A DNA stretch of 64,000 nt from Tatumella terrea (GTDB lineage Bacteria > Pseudomonadota > Gammaproteobacteria > Enterobacterales > Enterobacteriaceae): positions 31,467 to 95,466 of the forward strand of contig NZ_BAAAFX010000020.1 of the NCBI RefSeq assembly GCF_039523755.1. Direction: 5' to 3'. Each line of letters opens with the position of its first letter. Position 1 is the stretch's first letter. The position numbers and the translations under genes were made by a program. This document shows, piece by piece, positions 17,147 through 23,890 of the stretch. The notes beneath the pieces are model-generated. The model saw only the letters and a program-made list of their open reading frames with translations. It searched no databases and was not told the origin of the DNA.

Positions 17147-18165
17147 TGAATAGTCGCAGTGATTCTGTCAGTGTTATCGGTGCCGGTTCCTACGGCACCG
17201 CTCTGGCTATTACGCTGGCGCGTAATGGCCACCCGGTTGTTTTGTGGGGACACAACCCGCACCATCTTGAACGTCTGCAGGCCGACCGTTGTAATACGGA
17301 GTTTCTGCCGGATGTGACCTTCCCTGATAATCTGCTGATTGAACCTTCGCTGGAAAAAGCGGTGGCAGCCAGCCAGGATATCCTGGTGGTAGTGCCCAGC
17401 CACGTCTTTGGTCAGGTACTGCAACAGATCCAGCCTTTGCTGGAAGCCGATTCGCGTCTTGTCTGGGCCACCAAAGGGCTGGAAAGCGAAACCGGCAGGC
17501 TACTGCAGGATGTGGCCCGGGATATCCTCGGCCAGGCGATCCCGCTGGCGGTGATTTCCGGGCCGACCTTTGCCCGTGAACTTGCCGCAGGGATGCCTAC
17601 CGCAATTGCGCTGGCATCGGCAAGCCCGGCATTTTCCGAAGCGTTACAACAGAAGCTGCATTGCGGAAAAAGCTTTCGTGTGTACAGCAACCATGACCTG
17701 GTCGGTGTACAACTGGGCGGCGCAGTGAAAAATGTGATTGCTATCGGGGCCGGAATCTCTGATGGTATAGGTTTCGGGGCAAACGCCCGAACGGCGTTAA
17801 TCACCCGTGGCCTGGCCGAAATGAGCCGCTTAGGTGTTGCGCTCGGGGCAGATCCGGCCACATTTATGGGCATGGCCGGGCTGGGGGATTTAGTTCTGAC
17901 CTGTACGGACAATCAGTCACGTAACCGGCGTTTTGGTATGTTGCTTGGACAGGGTAACAGTGTCGATGTGGCAGAGAAAAGCATCGGCCAGGTCGTCGAA
18001 GGTTACCGGAACACTAAAGAAGTCCGGGTACTGGCGGCCCGTATGGGCGTTGAAATGCCAATCACCGAGCAAATTTATCAGGTGCTGTATTGCGGGAAAT
18101 CTGCCAGAGAGGCAGCCCTGTCTTTACTGGGTCGTGAAAGAAAAGATGAGAAAGAGGCGCTCTGA
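17146..18165 (+). CDS. gpsA: Glycerol-3-phosphate dehydrogenase [NAD(P)+]
   Basis: 339 residues. The NAD-binding VIGAGSYGTALAITLARNGH is at the N-terminus; GAVKNVIAIGAGISDG and GLGDLVLTCTDNQSRNRR in the C-terminal half form the substrate site with the catalytic Lys. It makes sn-glycerol-3-phosphate for phospholipid synthesis. Start is coupled to the secB stop (TGATG). A strong intrinsic terminator follows. Confidence 0.98.
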   Translation: MNSRSDSVSVIGAGSYGTALAITLARNGHPVVLWGHNPHHLERLQADRCNTEFLPDVTFPDNLLIEPSLEKAVAASQDILVVVPSHVFGQVLQQIQPLLEADSRLVWATKGLESETGRLLQDVARDILGQAIPLAVISGPTFARELAAGMPTAIALASASPAFSEALQQKLHCGKSFRVYSNHDLVGVQLGGAVKNVIAIGAGISDGIGFGANARTALITRGLAEMSRLGVALGADPATFMGMAGLGDLVLTCTDNQSRNRRFGMLLGQGNSVDVAEKSIGQVVEGYRNTKEVRVLAARMGVEMPITEQIYQVLYCGKSAREAALSLLGRERKDEKEAL

Positions 18166-18201
18166 GCAAAGCGCTGACTTGAGTTCCATCACTATGTTTG
18201 T

Positions 18202-18225
18202 AAGCGCCTGTCCGGGCGCTTTTTT
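18202..18225 (+). terminator. Intrinsic terminator after gpsA
   Basis: Stem AAGCGCC / GGCGCTT with a 6-base loop followed by six T residues, 36 bp after the gpsA stop. It ends the yibN-grxC-secB-gpsA unit just ahead of cysE. Confidence 0.88.
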
Positions 18226-18240
18226 ATCGGGAGTTTAACG

Positions 18241-19062
18241 ATGTCGTCTGAAGAATTAGCGCAAATCTGGGAAAGCATCATTGCGGAAGCCAGAAGTCTG
18301 GCGGAAGGTGAACCTATGCTTGCCAGTTTTTTTCATGCGACACTGCTTAAACACGAAAACCTGGGTAGTGCCCTGAGCTATCTGCTGGCCAATAAACTGG
18401 CTAATCCGATTATGCCGGCCATCGCCATCCGGGAAATTGTCGAAGAAGCCTACCGTAAAGACCCGTCGATGATCTTCTCTGCCGCCCGGGATGTTACTGC
18501 TGTCAGTCAGCGTGACCCTGCGGTCGATAAATACTCTACGCCGTTGCTCTATCTGAAAGGGTTCCATGCGCTTCAGGCCTACCGTATCGGTAACTGGTTA
18601 TGGAAAGAGGGCCGTCGGTCACTGGCGGTTTATCTTCAGAATGAGATTTCCGTATCTTTTGGTGTGGATATCCATCCTGCTGCCACTATCGGTTGCGGCA
18701 TCATGCTGGATCACGCGACAGGCATCGTGGTCGGGGAAACGGCCGTCATCGAAAATGATGTCTCTATTCTGCAATCTGTCACGCTTGGCGGAACCGGTAA
18801 AACCTGTGGTGATCGTCATCCGAAGATCCGCGAAGGGGTGATGATTGGGGCCGGCGCGAAGGTTCTGGGTAACATTGAAGTCGGCCGGGGGGCGAAAATC
18901 GGGGCGGGTTCAGTCGTATTGCAACCGGTACCGCCTCATACGACGGTCGCCGGGGTACCGGCAAGGATTGTCGGCAGGCCCGCCAGTGAAAAACCGGCTA
19001 TGGATATGGACCAGCATTTCAATGGCACTATCCCGGGGTTTGAATACGGGGACGGCATTTAA
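18241..19062 (+). CDS. cysE: Serine O-acetyltransferase
   Basis: 273 residues: an N-terminal helical domain (to about 140) and a left-handed beta-helix of hexapeptide repeats with HPAATIGCGIMLDHATGIVVG, where the DH pair is catalytic. The C-terminal tail (ending FEYGDGI) is the segment that docks into CysK. It acetylates serine for cysteine synthesis. It follows the gpsA terminator by 15 bp, so a promoter must overlap that region or read-through occurs. Confidence 0.97.
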   Translation: MSSEELAQIWESIIAEARSLAEGEPMLASFFHATLLKHENLGSALSYLLANKLANPIMPAIAIREIVEEAYRKDPSMIFSAARDVTAVSQRDPAVDKYSTPLLYLKGFHALQAYRIGNWLWKEGRRSLAVYLQNEISVSFGVDIHPAATIGCGIMLDHATGIVVGETAVIENDVSILQSVTLGGTGKTCGDRHPKIREGVMIGAGAKVLGNIEVGRGAKIGAGSVVLQPVPPHTTVAGVPARIVGRPASEKPAMDMDQHFNGTIPGFEYGDGI

Positions 19063-19087
19063 CGCCGACCCATACAGCGCCGGCGTT
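19061..19087. terminator. Hairpin between convergent cysE and trmL
   Basis: Arms AACGCCG and CGGCGTT flank a 13-base loop, beginning in the cysE stop codon and ending just before the trmL stop. Weak T-richness follows on the plus strand. Placement suits a shared bidirectional terminator. Confidence 0.5.
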
Positions 19088-19089
19088 AT

Positions 19090-19563
19090 TTACGCTTTAA
19101 CAAGCGCGCCGGCATAGTCCAGTTGCCGCCAGGCTTCATACACCACGACAGCTACTGAGTTTGATAAATTCATGCTCCGGCTCTGCGGCACCATCGGAAT
19201 ACGTATTTTCTGCATCGCGGGTAAACTTTCCAGTATTTCTGCAGGCAACCCCCGGCTTTCCGGGCCGAACATCAGATAATCTCCGGCCTGCCATGCCACC
19301 GCACTGTGGGCTGGTGTACCTTTAGTGGTCAGCGCAAACAAACGGGCAGGGTGTTCACTGTCGAGAAAGGCCTGATAATTTGCATGGCGGCGGATAGCCG
19401 TAAATTCATGGTAATCCAGGCCGGCACGGCGCAGGCGTTTATCATCCCAGGTGAAACCCAGGGGTTCGATTAAGTGCAATGAGAAACCGGTATTGGCACA
19501 CAGACGAATGATGTTACCGGTATTAGGTGGAATTTCTGGCTCAAATAAGACGATATTAATCAT
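19090..19563 (-). CDS. trmL: tRNA (cytidine(34)-2'-O)-methyltransferase
   Basis: 157 residues from ATG 19563 (MINIVLFEPEIPPNTGNIIR). This is the minimal SPOUT methyltransferase YibK/CspR/TrmL; the knot is marked by MFGPESRGLP and IPMVPQSRSMNLSNSVAVVVYE. It methylates the wobble ribose of two leucine tRNAs. Here it follows cpxA by 37 bp on the same strand, so it may be co-transcribed with cpxRA, unlike E. coli where the two loci are far apart. Confidence 0.97.
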   Translation of the reverse strand: MINIVLFEPEIPPNTGNIIRLCANTGFSLHLIEPLGFTWDDKRLRRAGLDYHEFTAIRRHANYQAFLDSEHPARLFALTTKGTPAHSAVAWQAGDYLMFGPESRGLPAEILESLPAMQKIRIPMVPQSRSMNLSNSVAVVVYEAWRQLDYAGALVKA

Positions 19564-19600
19564 AAAGGGCTCCCGCTCACGAGAGCCGCAGAATAACAAA

Positions 19601-20977
19601 TTATTCGCGTACAGAGTATAACGGTAGCCAGATAGTCAGACGTAATCCGCCTAACGGACTGTCATCCGCTTTAACCCAGCCGTGGTGTTGTTGCAGTGCG
19701 GTATCAACAATCGCCAGCCCAAGGCCTGTGCCCCCGGACTCCCGATCCCTGGCTTCATCCGTACGGTAAAACGGCCTGAATATTTGTTCTCTGTCCTCAG
19801 GGCTGACACCCGGCCCGTCATCGTCCACATGAATAGTGATACCGGAACGGTCAACAGAGAATCCCACACTGATATGTGAATGGGAGTAACGTAATGCATT
19901 ACGGATAATATTTTCTAACGCACTCTCCAGGGCATGAGGGTTACCGTACAGAGGCCAGGGTCCCGGCGGATAAGGGATATCCATCTTTTTCCCCATTTGT
20001 TCCGCTTCAAACTGCGCGTCTTCCAGCACCCCATTCCATAGCTGGCTGGCTTTCATCGCTTCGCTGACCAGCGCATTGTTGTGCTGGGTGCGGGAAAGCA
20101 CTAATAAATCATTGATCATACCGTCCAGACGCTGGGCTTCTGTTTCAATACGAGCAAGTTCCTTACTCTCGCCCGACCGGCGACGGAGCAGTGCGGTTGC
20201 CAGCTGCAGGCGCGTCAGTGGCGTTCTGAGTTCATGGCTGATGTCCGACAGTAAGCGTTGCTGGGCCGTCATCATACGTTCAAGTGCACTGATCATCTGA
20301 TTGAAGCTGGCGCCTGCGGCCAGGAACTCTTGCGGGCCTGACTCCAGTTCCGGATGTTGTCTCAGGTTGCCCATGGCGACTTCGTCTGCGGCATACTTCA
20401 GCTTTCGGGCCGGTTTCGCCAGGCTCCATGCCAGCCATAACAGAAGCGGTGCGCTGATAAGCATGGTAACAATCAGCAGCAACAGAGGCCGGTCAAACAG
20501 GAGGTTAATAAAATCCAGCTGCGAGCTGGTGGCCGGGCGAACCATATAGAGCTGGTAATTATCTTCACCATCCTGGACCGAAAAAGGCCCTACCATTTCG
20601 ATACGGCCATAGGTTTTCTTTTGCGGATGATCGGCATTATCTGACTGACCGATAAAATTACGGATAATCTGCATTTCATTGTGGCGGGCACCGATGACAC
20701 GCCCCTCTGAGGTGACCAGCAGAAGATGCTGGCCCGGCGGGGCCCATTTATCGATAGCCCGATAGAGCCTGCGCCACCACATAAGATCATTGGGCGGGTC
20801 CTGTGCCAGCTCTGCTTCCACATGCTGCTCTATCATCACACCCTGCCGCTGCTCGCTTTCCAGCAGCGATGTCATCTGGCGTGAGTCGAGTTTCGGCAGC
20901 ATAAGAACCAGCATCAACACTAATGCCAGTGTTAACCAGAATATAGCGAAGATGCGGGTAGTCAGGCTGCTGATCAT
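19601..20977 (-). CDS. cpxA: Sensor histidine kinase CpxA
   Basis: 458 residues. Two membrane helices (about 8-28 and 163-186) bracket a periplasmic sensor domain. A HAMP segment follows, then LSDISHELRTPL with the phospho-accepting His248, and an ATPase domain with ENIIRNALRYS, DDGPGV and GGTGLGLAI. It senses misfolded envelope proteins and phosphorylates CpxR. Its start overlaps the cpxR stop by 4 bp (ATGA). Confidence 0.98.
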   Translation of the reverse strand: MISSLTTRIFAIFWLTLALVLMLVLMLPKLDSRQMTSLLESEQRQGVMIEQHVEAELAQDPPNDLMWWRRLYRAIDKWAPPGQHLLLVTSEGRVIGARHNEMQIIRNFIGQSDNADHPQKKTYGRIEMVGPFSVQDGEDNYQLYMVRPATSSQLDFINLLFDRPLLLLIVTMLISAPLLLWLAWSLAKPARKLKYAADEVAMGNLRQHPELESGPQEFLAAGASFNQMISALERMMTAQQRLLSDISHELRTPLTRLQLATALLRRRSGESKELARIETEAQRLDGMINDLLVLSRTQHNNALVSEAMKASQLWNGVLEDAQFEAEQMGKKMDIPYPPGPWPLYGNPHALESALENIIRNALRYSHSHISVGFSVDRSGITIHVDDDGPGVSPEDREQIFRPFYRTDEARDRESGGTGLGLAIVDTALQQHHGWVKADDSPLGGLRLTIWLPLYSVRE

Positions 20978-21669
20978 GAAGCGGAAACCATCAGGTAGCC
21001 TCTGCCGCGCAACGTTTTAAACCACGGATGACCGTCCAGACGTTCCGGAAGCTTACGCCGCAGGTTAGAGATATGCATATCAATGGCGCGGTCAAAGGGC
21101 GTCAGGCGTTTACCCAATACTTCCTGGCTCAAATGCTCCCTGGAGACGACCTGGCCAAGATGCTGCGCCAGTAAGTAAAGCAGTGTGAATTCAGTTCCGG
21201 TCAGCTCCAGCACCTCTTCCCCAAAGCTCGCTTCCTGACGGCCCGGATTAAGTTTCAGCTGATCAACCTGTAATGCCGGAGAGGCGTTATCGGTATGTTG
21301 CTGCTCACTCCAGTTTGAACGGCGTAAAATGGCACGGATTCTGGCTACCAGTTCGCGGTCATTAAACGGTTTTGGCAAATAGTCATCAGCCCCCAGTTCC
21401 AAACCCAGAACTCTGTCCAGCTCGCTGCCGCGAGCTGTCAGCATAATCACCGGGGTCTGGTGCTGCTGGCGGAGTTCTTTTAAAGTATCAATGCCGTTTT
21501 TCCGTGGCATCATCACATCTAATAACAGCAGGTCAATGGAGTTATCCAGCAGAGAAAGTGCTTTCTCGCCGTCGTCCGCCACTATGATTTCAAAGCCTTC
21601 CATCTCGAGCAGTTCTTTTAATAAAGACGTTAGCTCACGATCATCATCAACCAGCAAAATTTTATTCAT
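20974..21669 (-). CDS. cpxR: Response regulator CpxR
   Basis: 231 residues from ATG 21669 (MNKILLVDDDREL); an upstream in-frame start would add a non-conserved leader. The receiver domain has Asp51 in LLLLDVMMP and a conserved lysine in YLPKPFNDRE. The C-terminal winged helix (OmpR/PhoB class) ends RGRGYLM. It shares a 151-bp divergent region with cpxP that contains a perfect CpxR box, consistent with autoregulation. Confidence 0.98.
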   Translation of the reverse strand: MNKILLVDDDRELTSLLKELLEMEGFEIIVADDGEKALSLLDNSIDLLLLDVMMPRKNGIDTLKELRQQHQTPVIMLTARGSELDRVLGLELGADDYLPKPFNDRELVARIRAILRRSNWSEQQHTDNASPALQVDQLKLNPGRQEASFGEEVLELTGTEFTLLYLLAQHLGQVVSREHLSQEVLGKRLTPFDRAIDMHISNLRRKLPERLDGHPWFKTLRGRGYLMVSAS

Positions 21670-21722
21670 TATGGTTTCCTCCGCAGGAAAAATACCGTGT
21701 TCCATGGTGTTCAGGTTGTCAC

Positions 21723-21737
21723 TTTACGTAGTTTTAC
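21723..21737 (-). promoter_or_regulatory. CpxR box between cpxR and cpxP
   Basis: The minus strand reads GTAAA-ACTAC-GTAAA, an exact match to the consensus GTAAA(N5)GTAAA. It lies 54 bp upstream of cpxR and 84 bp upstream of cpxP, so it can serve both genes. Confidence 0.92.
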
Positions 21738-21820
21738 ACCCCCTGACGGATGTTTGCAGCCACTCGATTACACTGGCTTTCGTTGGGTTGAGAAACGCCA
21801 GTTCATCTCCGGAGTCAAGG

Positions 21821-22291
21821 ATGCGCCAACTTATTTTCGCCGCACTTTCGTCACTGGTTATTGCAGGTTATGCATCGGCACAAGACGAGGTGAATGATTC
21901 GGTACCGTTCATGACTAAGGCTGCTGAAAGTATGACTGCTGATAGTATGGCGCAGAATCTTCAAAATCATATGTTTGATGGTATTGAATTAACCGAACAG
22001 CAGCGTCAGCAGATGCGGGATTTAATGTTTCAGGCCCGTCAGATGCAACCTGAACCGTTTCTCAGCGAGATGATACAGCAGTACCGGTTAGTGACGGCGC
22101 CCTATTTTGATGAAACCGCGGTGCGTATGCAGGCCGAAAAAATGGCACAGAGATACGTGAGCGAGCAGGTAGAGATGGCCCGGGTCCGCCACCAGATGTT
22201 TACTCTGCTAACCCGCGGGCAGCAGGCAACCGTACAAAAGAATTTTGAGTTACGCATCGATGATATGCGTGGCATCAGCCAGTTACCGTAA
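21821..22291 (+). CDS. cpxP: Periplasmic Cpx inhibitor/chaperone CpxP
   Basis: 156 residues from ATG 21821, preceded by GGAG/AAGG. A signal peptide ends around YASA-QDEV. The mature part is helical and carries the LTxxQ-type motif LTEQQRQQMRDLM; a second, degenerate copy is LLTRGQQA. CpxP dampens CpxA signalling and adapts misfolded proteins to DegP. Divergent from cpxR. Its 3' UTR contains the CpxQ sRNA. Confidence 0.93.
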   Translation: MRQLIFAALSSLVIAGYASAQDEVNDSVPFMTKAAESMTADSMAQNLQNHMFDGIELTEQQRQQMRDLMFQARQMQPEPFLSEMIQQYRLVTAPYFDETAVRMQAEKMAQRYVSEQVEMARVRHQMFTLLTRGQQATVQKNFELRIDDMRGISQLP

Positions 22292-22339
22292 CCAGCAGTG
22301 CTGATTACCGTAAAGCAGTACCAACAGTATGCCGTACCC

Positions 22340-22397
22340 TTTTCCTTGCCATAGACACCATCCCTGTCTTCCCCCTCAGTCATGAGGGGTTTTTTTT
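22340..22397 (+). ncRNA. cpxQ: CpxQ sRNA (processed from the cpxP 3' UTR)
   Basis: The stretch starting TTTTCCTTGCCATAGACACC, then CATCCCTGTCTTCCCCC, then a CCCCTCA/TGAGGGG hairpin with eight T residues, has the layout and sequence I recall for enterobacterial CpxQ, an Hfq-bound fragment released from cpxP mRNA by RNase E. The hairpin also terminates cpxP. From 22356 on, this sRNA lies inside a 45-bp direct repeat whose second copy is at 23608. Transcript ends are inferred from the family, not mapped. Confidence 0.85.
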
Positions 22398-22400
22398 GTC
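22356..22400 (+). repeat. 45-bp direct repeat, copy 1 (putative attL, within cpxQ)
   Basis: Identical over 45 bases to 23608-23652, from CACCATCCC through the terminator T-run plus GTC. The flanking bases differ on both sides. This copy is joined to the true 5' part of cpxQ. Confidence 0.95.
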
Positions 22401-22481
22401 AGGTACTTAGAAAAAATCCCTTATAAATCAGACCTCCTTGCAACAGCCATCAGCAGTTACAAGAAGGATATAGCGTTACGG

Positions 22482-22502
22482 GTGTAGACAATATGTAGAC
22501 AA
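22482..22502 (+). repeat. Integrase arm-type-like repeat, left copy
   Basis: Contains TGTAGAC-AATA-TGTAGAC and matches 23538-23558 at 18 of 21 positions. It lies about 80 bp inside the left 45-bp repeat, next to the integrase stub. Arm-site or Cox-site function is a guess. Confidence 0.4.
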
Positions 22503-22507
22503 CATTG

Positions 22508-22693
22508 TCACACCGCCAGTCTGCCGCCGGGAGGGTTTAACGTTACTGCGTGATGCAGGTAATCGGGGGTAAGGTGAGCATAAACCATCGTCTGTTGTCT
22601 GCTGGCATGCCCCGGTATTTGCTGTAACGCAATAATATTCCCCCCATTCATCATGAACCAGCTTGCGAACGTGAGCTCTTCCCTTTGTTCAGT
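22508..22693 (-). pseudogene. Truncated P2-family tyrosine integrase (C-terminal fragment)
   Basis: Reading from 22693 to the TGA at 22508 gives 61 residues. After a short unrelated start they read LTFASWFMMNGGNIIALQQI, PGHAS, and TMVYAHLTPDYL. This is the end of a P2-type integrase: the usual HxLRHTFASW box has lost its His-x-x-Arg half, while the later His (GHAS) and the nucleophilic Tyr (VYAH) remain. There is no start codon, and the frame begins at the stop of the small membrane-protein gene, marking a deletion junction near 22675. It cannot encode an active recombinase. Confidence 0.85.
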
Positions 22694-22930
22694 TCAGGTA
22701 TGGTGCTTTTTGTTGAGTCGGTGACGCATGTAAACTCCCCCGATCAGTGCGCCGGTTATAACAGTCAGGGGAGCACCAATAACGAATAATGCCGTATTCT
22801 GATTCATTTCATCATTACTGAGTACGGGGCCGTTAATTAACAGAGCGAGTCTGGGAAAACAGGCTATAAACGCCAGCAGGAACAGCATCCCTCCGATGAA
22901 TGCTGATATGCTTATTTTTAACGCCTTCAT
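22694..22930 (-). CDS. Small two-helix membrane protein, partner of the Tae4-like amidase
   Basis: 78 residues from ATG 22930, which overlaps the amidase stop by 4 bp (ATGA) and has GGAAAG upstream. Two hydrophobic helices (about residues 9-29 and 47-67) flank a short polar loop, and the tail MRHRLNKKHHT is basic, so both ends are probably cytoplasmic. Tight coupling to a peptidoglycan amidase suggests an immunity or export (holin-like) role. It does not resemble periplasmic Tai4 immunity proteins, which are longer and carry a signal peptide. Function not recognised. Confidence 0.65.
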   Translation of the reverse strand: MKALKISISAFIGGMLFLLAFIACFPRLALLINGPVLSNDEMNQNTALFVIGAPLTVITGALIGGVYMRHRLNKKHHT

Positions 22931-23442
22931 CGCACTTTCCAAAACCAGATTTCTCTGGAGTTAAAAAAATCGCTGGCGACTCCTTCCACATGAAAACCCC
23001 ATTGGATACGGAACCAGGTGAATCTTGCTGTCAGTCGTTCGCCGTTCCACAGGTCGATGTGATCGCCGGTGCGGTTAGCAAATGTCTCATTTCCACGCCT
23101 CCAGAAATCTTTAAAGAATATGATCCCCCTCTCATGTCTCAAAACAGACTCAAAATTTTTAACTGTCACTTTTACCACAGGGGCCATGCCATTGAACGGG
23201 CTAATCCGCAGGGCGTTAGCCAGTTCTTCAGCCCGCAATATATGTCCCTCTTTTTTGGGGTGATACCAGCAGAACGCAGCTTTTAGTTTGGTAGCATCGC
23301 AGCCACAACGGGCCAGTGCCGTACCCAGGCGGATAGCGCATTGATCATCAAAAGCTTTGAGGCCGTTAGGCAGGCGGCAAGGGTTTGCATCACCTTTAAT
23401 TTCAGGATGGGCATTCCATAAAGATTCAAACGATAAAGCCAT
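22927..23442 (-). CDS. Tae4-family peptidoglycan amidase (T6SS-effector type)
   Basis: 171 residues with AGGAG 8 bp before ATG 23442. The catalytic cysteine lies in FDDQCAIRLG (Cys35) and the histidine in GDHIDLWNG (His128). The spacing, the intervening RAEELANAL and GIIFFKDFW blocks, and the SREIWFWKV tail match Tae4/PF14113 NlpC/P60-like D,L-endopeptidases that cut the gamma-Glu-mDAP bond. There is no signal peptide, as expected for a T6SS substrate or a holin-dependent lysin. No T6SS genes lie in the window. Carried inside the cpxQ-flanked element. Confidence 0.82.
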   Translation of the reverse strand: MALSFESLWNAHPEIKGDANPCRLPNGLKAFDDQCAIRLGTALARCGCDATKLKAAFCWYHPKKEGHILRAEELANALRISPFNGMAPVVKVTVKNFESVLRHERGIIFFKDFWRRGNETFANRTGDHIDLWNGERLTARFTWFRIQWGFHVEGVASDFFNSREIWFWKVR

Positions 23443-23507
23443 AACGCAACTCCTGTAACGTTAAGTGTTGAGAGATCACGTGTTAGCACAAAGTTTAAGC
23501 AAAAGAA

Positions 23508-23533
23508 AATCCCCGGCGAACCGGGGATTTTTT
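23508..23533 (+). terminator. Intrinsic terminator in the element remnant
   Basis: Stem AATCCCCGG / CCGGGGATT with a CGAA-type loop, A-rich before and six T residues after on the plus strand. It lies upstream of the minus-strand amidase gene, where no plus-strand gene remains to terminate, so it is probably left from lost element genes. Confidence 0.75.
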
Positions 23534-23537
23534 CGAA

Positions 23538-23558
23538 GTGTAGTCAATATGCAGACGA
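23538..23558 (+). repeat. Integrase arm-type-like repeat, right copy
   Basis: GTGTAGTCAATATGCAGACGA differs at three positions from 22482-22502 and has the same orientation. It lies 50 bp inside the right 45-bp repeat, mirroring the left copy near the other end of the element. Confidence 0.4.
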
Positions 23559-23607
23559 ATATTAGGATAAAACCTTTTATTACAATATTTTAATGAATGT
23601 ATTTCTT

Positions 23608-23652
23608 CACCATCCCTGTCTTCCCCCTCAGTCATGAGGGGTTTTTTTTGTC
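23608..23652 (+). repeat. 45-bp direct repeat, copy 2 (putative attR, truncated cpxQ copy)
   Basis: Perfect copy of 22356-22400: the CpxQ seed-like stretch plus terminator, without the 5' TTTTCCTTGCC part. It stands 239 bp upstream of fieF and still carries a functional-looking terminator that could insulate fieF. Confidence 0.95.
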
Positions 23653-23890
23653 TGTTATTTACTGACCCCGGGCTGGGCTGTCCGCATATACGGTGACGGG
23701 CATCAGGCCGGGCTGACAGTCATAGCACGAAAAAAACCGTTTTTTCACCTGCAACACTTGTTACACTGATAAAAAGTGAGCAGTAACAGGGGCGTTACCC
23801 TGTGTTCTGTCTGTGGCCTTCCCGACGGGAAGTCGCTGCGGTCCTTTAAATAAATCACTGTTTCTTGATGTTCAACGTTCAGGAAGGTTT

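Larger units (their letters stand above)
22356..23652. mobile_element. Remnant of a P2-like integrative element inserted at the 3' end of cpxQ
   Basis: A perfect 45-bp duplication of the cpxQ 3' half brackets 1,207 bp that separates cpxP from fieF, which are neighbours in E. coli. Next to the left repeat is the C-terminal stub of a tyrosine integrase; the rest is a Tae4-type amidase gene, a small membrane-protein gene and an isolated terminator. Duplicated 3' end of an sRNA gene plus adjacent integrase is the classic att signature. No structural or replication genes remain, so the element is probably immobile. Confidence 0.75.

Noticed and set aside
22900..23286. 128-codon plus-strand frame within the element
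   Set aside because: Antisense to the Tae4-like gene, which has catalytic motifs and a good ribosome site.
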